NCBI GenBank assembly: GCA_002402465.1
Contig: DHFW01000049.1
Coordinates: 1 to 64,000, forward strand
Length of the DNA: 64,000 nucleotides
Source: Bacteroidales bacterium UBA4814
GTDB lineage: Bacteria; Bacteroidota; Bacteroidia; Bacteroidales; UBA7960
Direction: 5' to 3'
A model generated the notes under the pieces. That model had not been told where the DNA came from. It saw only the letters and a list, made by a program, of their open reading frames with translations, and made no database searches. Below, piece after piece: positions 32,957 through 41,197 of the stretch (the stretch's first letter is position 1; every line of letters starts with the position of its first letter). The translations under genes were made by a program, and so were the position numbers.

Positions 32957-35563
32957 ATGCGCAAGTGTTACGGTCTGATAATTTTTCTGCTGTTTCCCCT
33001 AGTGGCTTTGGCCCAGTTTTCCGACAACTTCAGCGATGGCAACTTTACTTCAAATCCGCCATGGGTAGGCGATACCGACAAATTTGTTGTGGAATCGGGG
33101 GTGCTTCGGCTAAACGACAATGTGGCCGGACAATCATACCTGGCTACCCAAAGCAGCCTTGCCCTCGAGGTACAGTGGGAGTTCTGGGTAAGGCTGGCTT
33201 TTACACCTTCAACCAACAATCATCCGAAGATTTACCTGCTTAGTGATGCCCAAAACCTGAAAGAGCCGCTCAACGGTTACTTCCTTCAAATTGGCCGTGA
33301 CGGGGCAGAGAACAAGAGGCTGTACCTTTTCAGGCAGGATGGAGAAACCACTACTGAATTGCTGGCCGGCAGCCAGAATTTGGCAAATACTTCCAACAAT
33401 ATTATGCGTATTCGCGTAACGCGCGATGAAGAAGGCGTGTGGGAGCTTTGGGCCGACCCGGCCGGCGGACAAATGTTCATACCCCAGGGTAGCGTTACCG
33501 ATCTTACCCACACCCAGACCTCTTGGTTTGGTATGGTATGCAACTATACCGTAACAAATTCCAACCGTTTTTACTTCGACGACATTGTGGTGAGCGAAAT
33601 AATGCCCGACCTGGAGCCGCCCGTGGTGAACATGCTCGAAGTGGTTTCGGCCAATCAGCTCAACATACACTTCAGCAAATTGGTAGAACCCAGCACTGCA
33701 CAGGATTCTGACAATTATTATGTGAACCAGGGCATTGGCAACCCGCTTACTGCCACCATCAGCCCCCAGCAACCCAATGTAGTGCAACTTTTTTTCGTAA
33801 ACAGTTTTGAAGAAAACCGATACTACGAGTTGCATGCCGACAATGTGGAAGACTTTTCGGGCAACGTCATGGAGTTTTATTCCGGAAGTTTTGTGCTGTA
33901 CGTGGCCCGGCGCAATGATTTGGTTTTTAACGAACTGATGGCCAATCCTACACCCGAAGTGGGTCTGCCGCCGTTCGAATATGTTGAACTGTATAACACT
34001 TCTGATTTTCCTGTTAATATTGATGGATGGGTGTTTCAGCACGGTAATACTCAGCGCGTGTTACCCCTCGGAATCGTAGAGCCCGGTGGCTTTATTCTGC
34101 TGGTGGCCGAAGCGGCCGTTTCGGCTTTTCAGCCTTACGGCAATGTGGTGGGTGTGCCCGGCCTGTCGGCCACTGCGCTTACCAATGCAGGCACCAGCCT
34201 GTTGCTTTTCGACCGCGAAGAGAGGCTGGTATCCTTTGTGAATTATTCTGACAACTGGTACGGGAACCCTGCCAAAGTAAATGGCGGATGGTCGCTCGAA
34301 AAGATAGACCCCCTGAACTTCTGCCAGGGTGCCGAAAACTGGACCGCTTCCGAAAGCTTGGAGGGCGGAACGCCCGGAGCCGCCAACTCGGTGCTGGGTA
34401 GCAACCCCGACACCACTGCCCCCGACCTGCTTCGGATTGGTTATGTAGATGAAGTCACCGTTAAACTTTTCTTCAGTGAAACCATGGACGAAGCTGGCTT
34501 GCTGGGCCTTGCCCAGGCAGGCGATTTTGGACTGGGAAACATTCTTTCGGTTCAGCCTTTGCTTCCCGATTTTTCTTCAGCATTGCTAACGCTGGCCACC
34601 TCCCTGCAAGCTGGGAGTATTTATGAGGTGTCGCTGCCTGCCGGAATAACTGATTGTGCCGGAAACGAGCTTAACCGCCGCACAGCCCGGGTAGCCATAC
34701 CCCAGCTGGCAGAACCATTCGATATGGTAATCAACGAAGTGCTGTTTAACCCGCCCGATGGCGGTAGCCGTTACATAGAACTGTTTAACCGCTCAGAAAA
34801 AGTTATTGAACTGAAGGATTATACCATTTCTTCGAAAGACACCATTCAGGGTTTTCTTACTACCATAAGGGAGATCAGCAGCGAAAGCTTTCTTTTTTTC
34901 CCCGGCGACTATGTGGTGCTGACCACCAGCCCTGCTGCCGTGCTCAATACGTTTATGACTACCCGCCCGCATGCCTTTATCAGGCTGGCCGCCATGCCGT
35001 CGATGACTAACACCAGCGGGGTGCTGGCCGTGGCAAGCAAGAGCCTGACCGAAATCGATCTGTTTGCCTATCATGAAGACATGCAGTTTGCCTTGTTAAC
35101 CGACAAAAAAGGGGTGGCGCTCGAACGGGTTAATCCAAACCGGCCAACACAAGACCGCTCCAATTGGCACTCGGCCGCACAGAGTGCTGGCTTTGGCACA
35201 CCCGCCTACCAGAACTCGCAATACAGCGCAGAGCTCAGCAGCCACGATGGTGAAATTGAAGTGTATCCCGAAGTCTTTTCTCCCGACAGCGACGGGCACG
35301 ACGATCTGCTCACCATAAGCTACCGTTTCGACCAACCAGGCTTTGTAGCATCCGTAAGGATTTTCGACAGCCGCGGCAGGTTGATCCGCAACCTGGCCAG
35401 GGCCGAGCTGCTGGCCGTTAGCGGCGCATTTACCTGGGATGGCACCACCGACGACTACCAAAAAGCCCCGATCGGGATTTACATTATACATATTGAAGTA
35501 ACCGACCTTGCCGGAAATGTAAATCATTACCGCAAAACGGCTGTTCTCGGAGGAAGGCTTTAA
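32957..35563 (+). CDS. Secreted lamin-tail-domain protein
   Basis: The 868-residue exported protein has a signal peptide of about 19 residues. A concanavalin/laminin-like N-terminal domain (NFSDGNFTSNPPW) covers about 20-210. Two lamin-tail domains begin around LVFNELMANPTP and MVINEVLFNPPDGG, alternating with Ig-like domains of the type LEPPVVNMLEVVSANQL. The C-terminus (SYRFDQPGFVASVRIFDSRG..PIGIYIIHIEV) is a FlgD-like Ig domain of the kind seen at the ends of Bacteroidota surface proteins. Its role may be adhesion or nucleic-acid/cell-wall binding; no catalytic motif is seen. It is tail to tail with comF, the stop codons overlapping. Confidence 0.75.
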   Translation: MRKCYGLIIFLLFPLVALAQFSDNFSDGNFTSNPPWVGDTDKFVVESGVLRLNDNVAGQSYLATQSSLALEVQWEFWVRLAFTPSTNNHPKIYLLSDAQNLKEPLNGYFLQIGRDGAENKRLYLFRQDGETTTELLAGSQNLANTSNNIMRIRVTRDEEGVWELWADPAGGQMFIPQGSVTDLTHTQTSWFGMVCNYTVTNSNRFYFDDIVVSEIMPDLEPPVVNMLEVVSANQLNIHFSKLVEPSTAQDSDNYYVNQGIGNPLTATISPQQPNVVQLFFVNSFEENRYYELHADNVEDFSGNVMEFYSGSFVLYVARRNDLVFNELMANPTPEVGLPPFEYVELYNTSDFPVNIDGWVFQHGNTQRVLPLGIVEPGGFILLVAEAAVSAFQPYGNVVGVPGLSATALTNAGTSLLLFDREERLVSFVNYSDNWYGNPAKVNGGWSLEKIDPLNFCQGAENWTASESLEGGTPGAANSVLGSNPDTTAPDLLRIGYVDEVTVKLFFSETMDEAGLLGLAQAGDFGLGNILSVQPLLPDFSSALLTLATSLQAGSIYEVSLPAGITDCAGNELNRRTARVAIPQLAEPFDMVINEVLFNPPDGGSRYIELFNRSEKVIELKDYTISSKDTIQGFLTTIREISSESFLFFPGDYVVLTTSPAAVLNTFMTTRPHAFIRLAAMPSMTNTSGVLAVASKSLTEIDLFAYHEDMQFALLTDKKGVALERVNPNRPTQDRSNWHSAAQSAGFGTPAYQNSQYSAELSSHDGEIEVYPEVFSPDSDGHDDLLTISYRFDQPGFVASVRIFDSRGRLIRNLARAELLAVSGAFTWDGTTDDYQKAPIGIYIIHIEVTDLAGNVNHYRKTAVLGGRL

Positions 35564-36255
35564 GCGGTAATGGCAATGGTAGCCAGCCATACTCGGGCGC
35601 CTTCTGTCTGCAGCAGCCGCTGCGAGCAGGCTTCAAGGGTCGATCCGGTGGTAACCACGTCGTCAACCAGCAGGATGTTCTTGTTTTTGAAAACCAATGG
35701 ATCGGGAATGTGAAATACCGATTCCACGTTTTCCCAACGGCGAAACCTGGTTTTTCGGGTCTGGGTGGAGGTGGGGATGATGCGCAGCAATCCGTCGGTT
35801 ACCACTGGAATGTTAAGGCTTTCGGCCAGCCCCCGGGCAAAGATTTCACTCTGGTTAAAACCTCTTTTTCGAAGTTTTGCTGGATGCAAAGGCACCGGGA
35901 TTACCATATGCAGGCCCTGATAATATGGCGACTCCTTAAGGTCGTTGCCGTGAAGTACTCCCAGGTAGTGGCCGATTTCGCGAAAGCCCTTGTATTTAAA
36001 ACGGTGGATGAGATGCTGCACCTTGCCGCCTTTCTGAAAGTAAAACAAGGGAGCGCCCGTTTCAATGGGTACCCTGCCCCAGAAAACCTCGGTGAGCTTA
36101 TTTTCTTTCTCCCGGCTCAGACGTGCAAAAGGCAGGTGAAACTGGCAAAAGGTGCAAATGCAGTGCTCGCCAGAGATAAGTGTTTCGCCGCAGGCATGGC
36201 AGGTGCGAGGAAAAAACAAAGCAAAAAAATCATTAAGGTAATCAACCGCTTTCAT
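35560..36255 (-). CDS. ComF-family phosphoribosyltransferase-like protein
   Basis: The 231-residue protein has an N-terminal cysteine cluster (Cys19, Cys22, Cys32/34, Cys37) that likely binds zinc. A type I phosphoribosyltransferase domain follows, with the PRPP motif LVDDVVTTGSTLE near residue 190. ComF proteins support DNA uptake in naturally competent bacteria, though many homologues lack a tested role. The ATG at 36255 (MKAVDYLNDFFALFF) is preferred over a TTG at 36366 because family members begin just before the zinc cluster. The final codons overlap the convergent lamin-tail gene by 4 bp. Confidence 0.88.
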   Translation of the reverse strand: MKAVDYLNDFFALFFPRTCHACGETLISGEHCICTFCQFHLPFARLSREKENKLTEVFWGRVPIETGAPLFYFQKGGKVQHLIHRFKYKGFREIGHYLGVLHGNDLKESPYYQGLHMVIPVPLHPAKLRKRGFNQSEIFARGLAESLNIPVVTDGLLRIIPTSTQTRKTRFRRWENVESVFHIPDPLVFKNKNILLVDDVVTTGSTLEACSQRLLQTEGARVWLATIAITA

Positions 36256-36535
36256 GGGGCAATCCACGTTTTGTTCCTTAAAAATAATTAAATTTGCAAA
36301 AACTTCAAACTCAGTAACAAACAAAAAAAACGCTTTTTTGCCCAGTGGTTGTTTTAGTTCAATCAAAAATGTTTTTTTTCAATGAAAACAAAAAAACTAA
36401 AAAATAAGGGCACCGGTTTGCTGATACAGGGCCGTTTTTTCCCGCAATGTTGCAAAGGTTTTGTGCGTTGATGCATCGAAAAACAGAGTTTCATTTAAAA
36501 ACAATATAACTAACTAAACTTAAAAACTAATTCAC

Positions 36536-37438
36536 ATGGAAAACAAGAGCCAGACAGGATATGACAAAAGGAACGACCGCATTTACAAAGGAACTATTCT
36601 CGTCCTTTTATTGATTATTGGTGTGCTTGCTGTAATGCTGTTTACCAGCAGGCAATCGTTTAAGGTTGAACGGGAAACCGCCACTTTGCTGAACGCCGAA
36701 CTTCAGCAGGAACTCGACTCTCTGCTGGCCGAATATAACATGGTTAAGATGGAGTACGACAGCATCCTGGTGGATAAAGACAGCATTATTATGGCCAATG
36801 CCAATGAGATTCAGCGCCTGATTGCATCTCAGGCCGATTACTATCGCATTCGTCGTCAGCTTAACTTGCTTCAGGAAATTACTCAGAACTATGTGCGCGA
36901 AATCGACAGCCTGGTAACGCTCAATGAAGTGTTGAAAGAAGAAAACGTAGCCTATCGGCAGGAGATACAGCGGGCCACCATTCGTGCTACCGAGCTGGAG
37001 GCCGACCGTGAGGAGCTTGCTTCGATGCTTGAGGTGGGTGCTGCTTTGCGGGCCTACCAGTTTAGCGCAGAGGCCATCCGCATTCGAAGCCGGGGTCGTG
37101 AAGAGGCCACAGACCGGGCCAGCCGCGCCGAGCAAATTAAAGTATGCTTTACCATTGCCGAAAACCCCATTGCCCGCTCAGGAAATACCAATGTGTATAT
37201 GCGAATTGCAGGTCCTGACGGCGCCATTCTTCGCATTAGCGACGACGACGCCTACTCCTTTACTCATGGCGATGAGGTGTTTCAGTTTTCTGCCTCTACC
37301 GTGGTCGATTACGACAACCGCGAAACCGATGTATGCCTTTATTGGCAGCGAATGGCTGAGTTTGAACCCGGAGTGTACGTAATAACCCTTTATACCGACG
37401 AGTTCCGCTTGGGCGAAACAGCCATTACCCTCAGGTAA
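36536..37438 (+). CDS. Membrane-anchored coiled-coil protein, paralogue A
   Basis: The 300-residue protein has a short cytoplasmic N-terminus and one membrane helix (about 20-38: GTILVLLLIIGVLAVMLF). A long coiled coil (about 45-175) follows, rich in E/Q/L heptads. A C-terminal Ig-like domain begins RAEQIKVCFTIAENPIARSGN. The C-terminal domain is shared with the next gene (KVCFTI.EN..A..GN...Y.RI.GP.G), so the two are tandem paralogues. The single helix with extracytoplasmic coiled coil recalls envelope spacers or division proteins, but I do not recognise a named family. Function unknown. Confidence 0.7.
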   Translation: MENKSQTGYDKRNDRIYKGTILVLLLIIGVLAVMLFTSRQSFKVERETATLLNAELQQELDSLLAEYNMVKMEYDSILVDKDSIIMANANEIQRLIASQADYYRIRRQLNLLQEITQNYVREIDSLVTLNEVLKEENVAYRQEIQRATIRATELEADREELASMLEVGAALRAYQFSAEAIRIRSRGREEATDRASRAEQIKVCFTIAENPIARSGNTNVYMRIAGPDGAILRISDDDAYSFTHGDEVFQFSASTVVDYDNRETDVCLYWQRMAEFEPGVYVITLYTDEFRLGETAITLR

Positions 37439-37492
37439 ATCGTGGCCGATTGTTAGTATTTTAAGTCTTTTTGTTAGCATTTTTCGCTTGTT

Positions 37493-37526
37493 TTTGTTAT
37501 TTGGTTTCCTCAAATCCTTACTTTTG
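37493..37526 (+). promoter_or_regulatory. Promoter of coiled-coil paralogue B
   Basis: The -7 box TACTTTTG (37519-37526) is preceded by TTTG at 37493-37496 with a 22-bp spacer, close to the Bacteroidota consensus. The ATG at 37548 lies 22 bp downstream, so the second paralogue can be transcribed independently of the first. Confidence 0.55.
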
Positions 37527-37547
37527 GTAAACCAAAACAAAGTCATT

Positions 37548-38498
37548 ATGGGTAAACAGCGACTTTCAGACGCCTCCCAGCGAAAAGGGTTTTCTCAAAC
37601 TGCAAAATCTGCCAACATAGCGCCTATTATTTTTCTCTCTGTAATAGCCGTGGTGCTTGCTGTTGCAGTAGCTCTTGTGCTGCGGGAGGTTTTCCAGGCA
37701 CGTGAGCTGGCCGTGGCTACTGCCATTGAACGCAACGATTGCCTGGAGCGGGCCGATCAGTTGCTCAAGCAGCTCAACGAGCTGGAAATCGCTTATGAGA
37801 GCCTTAGCCGCGAAAATTCAGACCTGCAGAACCTGTCCAACCAGCAACAAATTGAAATAAACCGCCTCAGGGCACAAATCCGTTCGGTGGCCGGCACCCA
37901 TCGCATCGACGAGGTCAGAGCCCGCATTGAGCAACTCGAAGAAGAACTTGCTGAGTATCAAAGCCAGGTTAAAGCGCTTCTTGATGAAAAGAACCAGCTT
38001 GAAAGCGAAAATGAACGGGTAAAAAATACATTGGCCAAAACCGAAGAGCAGGTAGTAGAACTCGAAGTAAAAAATCAGGGCCTTACCACTCAAATACAAG
38101 AAGCCAGTGGGCTGAATATTATGAATATTGAAGTGATTACTACCCGGTCGGTTCGCAGGGGCGAACGCGAAACAGAGCGCGCCCGCCGCGTGGAAAGAAT
38201 ACAGGTGTGCTTTACCATTCTTGAAAACATACTGGCAAGCCCGGGAAATCGTACCTTTTACGTAAGAATAACCGGGCCAAACGGCCAATTGCTCAATGGC
38301 GGCCAAAACCAAACTTTCGAGTTGCTCGGAAATCAGGTGCCTTACACTGCCACCCGGGCCCTCAATTATACCAAAGAGCAGCAGGTGGCATGCATTACAT
38401 ACAATCCGCCCAACGATTTGCTCGACAAAGGCATTTACCGCGTGGCCATTTACGCCGAAGGCCGCGAAGTAGGCACCCAACTATTTGAACTGAATTAA
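37548..38498 (+). CDS. Membrane-anchored coiled-coil protein, paralogue B
   Basis: The 316-residue protein repeats the layout of paralogue A: cytoplasmic tail of about 25 residues, a membrane helix (about 26-46), coiled coil (about 60-200) and the same Ig-like domain starting RVERIQVCFTILENILASPGN. The coiled coil is longer and more regular than in A. The start at ATG 37548 follows a good promoter; a TTG at 37488 lies upstream of that promoter and is rejected. It is followed by an intrinsic terminator. Function unknown. Two adjacent paralogues with different coiled-coil lengths could form a hetero-oligomer. Confidence 0.7.
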   Translation: MGKQRLSDASQRKGFSQTAKSANIAPIIFLSVIAVVLAVAVALVLREVFQARELAVATAIERNDCLERADQLLKQLNELEIAYESLSRENSDLQNLSNQQQIEINRLRAQIRSVAGTHRIDEVRARIEQLEEELAEYQSQVKALLDEKNQLESENERVKNTLAKTEEQVVELEVKNQGLTTQIQEASGLNIMNIEVITTRSVRRGERETERARRVERIQVCFTILENILASPGNRTFYVRITGPNGQLLNGGQNQTFELLGNQVPYTATRALNYTKEQQVACITYNPPNDLLDKGIYRVAIYAEGREVGTQLFELN

Positions 38499-38519
38499 AA
38501 GAAATTGTACTTTACAGAG

Positions 38520-38541
38520 AACCGGCTCAGGCCGGTTTTTT
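38520..38541 (+). terminator. Intrinsic terminator after coiled-coil paralogue B
   Basis: AACCGGC and GCCGGTT form a 7-bp stem with loop TCAG. The stem runs straight into a T-run (38536-38541). Confidence 0.85.
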
Positions 38542-38586
38542 GTTTTTCGGACCCTGCCCGCAAATCATTCCTTTTATCAAAATGAT

Positions 38587-38594
38587 TACTTTTG
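38587..38594 (+). promoter_or_regulatory. -7 box TACTTTTG of pheT
   Basis: This exact TAnnTTTG match lies 90 bp before the pheT ATG, leaving a leader of about 80 nt. That leader contains a palindrome and a short ORF. Confidence 0.5.
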
Positions 38595-38606
38595 CAGTTG
38601 GCCCAA

Positions 38607-38654
38607 ATGTTTGCTGCTTCTTTTCCCTTTCGGGGAAAAACATGGCACTCCTAA
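38607..38654 (+). promoter_or_regulatory. Possible Phe-containing leader ORF upstream of pheT
   Basis: An ATG just downstream of the predicted transcription start opens a 15-codon ORF, MFAASFPFRGKTWHS, with three Phe codons. A TTTTCCC/GGGGAAAA palindrome overlaps it. The arrangement recalls leader-peptide attenuation of Phe-tRNA synthetase genes, but no terminator hairpin with T-run is visible and the ORF could be chance. Confidence 0.3.
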
Positions 38655-38683
38655 ACTAAGAATTAAAAAAGAATTTATTACGG

Positions 38684-41149
38684 ATGAAGATTTCCTATAA
38701 CTGGCTGAAAGCATATGCCAATTTTACCGAGAGCCCTGAAGAACTGGGTGTGATTTTAACCGATTGCGGTCTGGAAGTAGAAAGCATAGAGGTGTTTGAA
38801 ACGGTTAAAGGCGGTTTGAAAGGCGTTTTTGTGGGCCAAGTAAAAACTTGCCACAGGCACCCAGATGCCGATCGCCTTTCGATAACCACCGTTGATATAG
38901 GCAGGGATGAATTGCTTCCCATAGTTTGCGGGGCTCCTAACGTGGACGCCGGGCAAAAGGTATTTGTAGCCACCGTGGGCACTACGCTTTATACGCCCAA
39001 AGGTGAGCTGGAGCTAAAAAAGGTGAAAATCCGCGGACAGGCCTCCGAAGGAATGATCTGCGCTGAAGACGAACTGGGCCTGGGCGACGACCACGAAGGG
39101 ATCATAGTCTTGCCCGCCGATGCAAAAGTTGGCATGCCTGCCGCCGAATACCTTAAAATAAAGACCGATTATATTTTTGAAATTGGGCTGACCCCCAACC
39201 GAATTGATGCTGCCAGCCACATTGGCGTGGCCCGCGATGTGGTGGCTGTAATCAATCACCGCAAGGGAAAAGGCACCCTTAAGCTTAAGAAACCGTCAAC
39301 CAAAACTTTTAAAGTCGACAACAACGACCTGCATATTCCTGTAATCATAGAAGATGCCGAAGCCTGTCCGCGATACAGTGGCCTGACCATTTCTGGCCTC
39401 AAGGTAAAGGAATCGCCGGCCTGGCTTAAGGAAAGACTGCTTGCTATCGGGCTCAAGCCTATTAACAACGTGGTGGATGTGACCAACTTTGTGCTGCATG
39501 AAATGGGTCACCCGCTTCATGCTTTCGATGCCGACAAAATTGATGGAAACAAGGTGGTGGTTTGCAAGCCTGCCAAAGATACCTTGTTCTTAACGCTAGA
39601 TGAAGAAGAGCGCAAGCTAACCGGTGACGACCTGATGATTTGCAGCGCCACCCAACCCATGTGTATTGGTGGCATTTTGGGCGGAATTGACTCGGGCGTT
39701 ACCGAGAATACCACCCGCATTTTTCTCGAAAGTGCCTGTTTCAACCCCGTAACCATCCGCAAATCATCCAAGGCTCACGGCATCAAAACCGATGCCTCCT
39801 TTCGCTTTGAGCGGGGTGCCGATCCTGAAATTGTGATCGAAGCCCTGAAACGGGCTGCCATGCTAATAAAAGAAGTGGCCGGCGGACAAATTTCTTCCGA
39901 AATTGTTGACGAATATCCTGGCAAAATTAAGCCTGTCATTGTGGATTTCAGCCTTGAGCGCGCTGCCACGCTGATCGGTAAAACCATACCCAAACAGGAA
40001 ATACTTGATATCCTCGAAAGCCTCAACTTCATTGTGCTTGAAGAGCGGGGCGACAGGCTGCAGCTTTCTGTTCCAACCTATCGTGTGGACGTAACCCGTG
40101 AGGCAGATGTGGTGGAAGAAATTTTGCGCATTTACGGGTATAACAGCGTGGAATTGCCCGAAAGGCTCTACTCTTCTTTGGTGCTCTCACCCAAGCCCGA
40201 CAAGGAAAAGCTGCAGAATATGGTTTCCGACATGCTTGCTGCCCGTGGCTTTAACGAGATCATGAATAATTCGCTTACCCGCAGTGTTTATTTCGAAACC
40301 GAAGGCTTCGATCCGGGGCATTCTGTGCAAATCCTTAACCCACTTAGCCAGGACCTGAATGTGATGCGGCAAAGCCTGCTGTTTGGTGGCCTGGAAACAG
40401 TGGCCTACAATCAGAACCGTAAGATCACTGACATGAAGTTATATGAGTTTGGCAAAATATACGAAAAAGATCCTGGCACGGATGGCTCGGCCAATGCCTT
40501 GGCTCCATTCCGGGAACGGATGCAGTTGAGCATTTTCCTTTGCGGGCTTCGCCAGCCTGAAACCTGGAGCGTGAAGGAAGCCCTGGTCGATTTTTTCGAT
40601 CTGAAAGCATCCGTGCATGCCGTGTTGAACCGCATGGGAGCAGCCGATGACATGATAAAGGTTAGCGACGAATACCTTAGCCCAGTGTTTGATTACGGAA
40701 TGGTTTACTCTCTGCAAAACAAGGAATTGGCTTCGCTGGGAAAACTCAGCAAGAAAATGGTCAGAAGCTTCGACATTAAGCAGGATGTTTACTATGCCTT
40801 TATTGAGTGGGAAACCTTGCTCAGGTATGCAGCAAAACAATCATTGCTTTATAACGAAATCAGCAAATTTCCTGAAGTGCGCCGCGACCTTGCGCTGCTT
40901 GTCGATCGCACTATTAAATTCTCTCAGATCGAAAAACTGGCGTTCAACACCGAACGTAAATTACTGAAAGAGGTGCGCCTGTTCGATGTGTACCAGGACG
41001 AGCGCCTTGGCGAGAACAAGAAGTCGTATGCCGTGAGCTTTACCCTGCTCAACGATCGCAAAACTCTTACCGACAAAGAAATCGATAAGATCATGCAAAG
41101 GCTGGTGTGGAATTTTGAAAAAGAGCTGGGCGCTGAAATAAGAAAATAA
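38684..41149 (+). CDS. pheT: Phenylalanyl-tRNA synthetase beta subunit
   Basis: The 821-residue subunit of the (alpha-beta)2 class II enzyme contains in order the N-terminal domain MKISYNWLKAY and an EMAP-like tRNA-binding domain (about 40-155). The B3/B4 editing region (about 210-400) follows, then B5 (about 405-475), the catalytic-like core and a C-terminal FDX-ACB anticodon domain (about 725-821: YNEISKFPEVRRDLALLVD). pheS is not adjacent, as is common in Bacteroidota. It has its own promoter and is followed by a strong terminator shared with the convergent C25 gene. Confidence 0.97.
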   Translation: MKISYNWLKAYANFTESPEELGVILTDCGLEVESIEVFETVKGGLKGVFVGQVKTCHRHPDADRLSITTVDIGRDELLPIVCGAPNVDAGQKVFVATVGTTLYTPKGELELKKVKIRGQASEGMICAEDELGLGDDHEGIIVLPADAKVGMPAAEYLKIKTDYIFEIGLTPNRIDAASHIGVARDVVAVINHRKGKGTLKLKKPSTKTFKVDNNDLHIPVIIEDAEACPRYSGLTISGLKVKESPAWLKERLLAIGLKPINNVVDVTNFVLHEMGHPLHAFDADKIDGNKVVVCKPAKDTLFLTLDEEERKLTGDDLMICSATQPMCIGGILGGIDSGVTENTTRIFLESACFNPVTIRKSSKAHGIKTDASFRFERGADPEIVIEALKRAAMLIKEVAGGQISSEIVDEYPGKIKPVIVDFSLERAATLIGKTIPKQEILDILESLNFIVLEERGDRLQLSVPTYRVDVTREADVVEEILRIYGYNSVELPERLYSSLVLSPKPDKEKLQNMVSDMLAARGFNEIMNNSLTRSVYFETEGFDPGHSVQILNPLSQDLNVMRQSLLFGGLETVAYNQNRKITDMKLYEFGKIYEKDPGTDGSANALAPFRERMQLSIFLCGLRQPETWSVKEALVDFFDLKASVHAVLNRMGAADDMIKVSDEYLSPVFDYGMVYSLQNKELASLGKLSKKMVRSFDIKQDVYYAFIEWETLLRYAAKQSLLYNEISKFPEVRRDLALLVDRTIKFSQIEKLAFNTERKLLKEVRLFDVYQDERLGENKKSYAVSFTLLNDRKTLTDKEIDKIMQRLVWNFEKELGAEIRK

Positions 41150-41150
41150 A

Positions 41151-41184
41151 AAAAGAGGTCGCTTCAAAAGCGACCTCTTTTTTT
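41151..41184. terminator. Bidirectional terminator between pheT and the C25 gene
   Basis: AAAAGAGGTCGCTT (41151-41164) pairs with 41168-41181 to form a 14-bp stem with a three-base loop. It is flanked by A and T runs on both sides, so it can stop transcription from either direction. Confidence 0.9.
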
Positions 41185-41197
41185 ACGTTTGGAGTTT

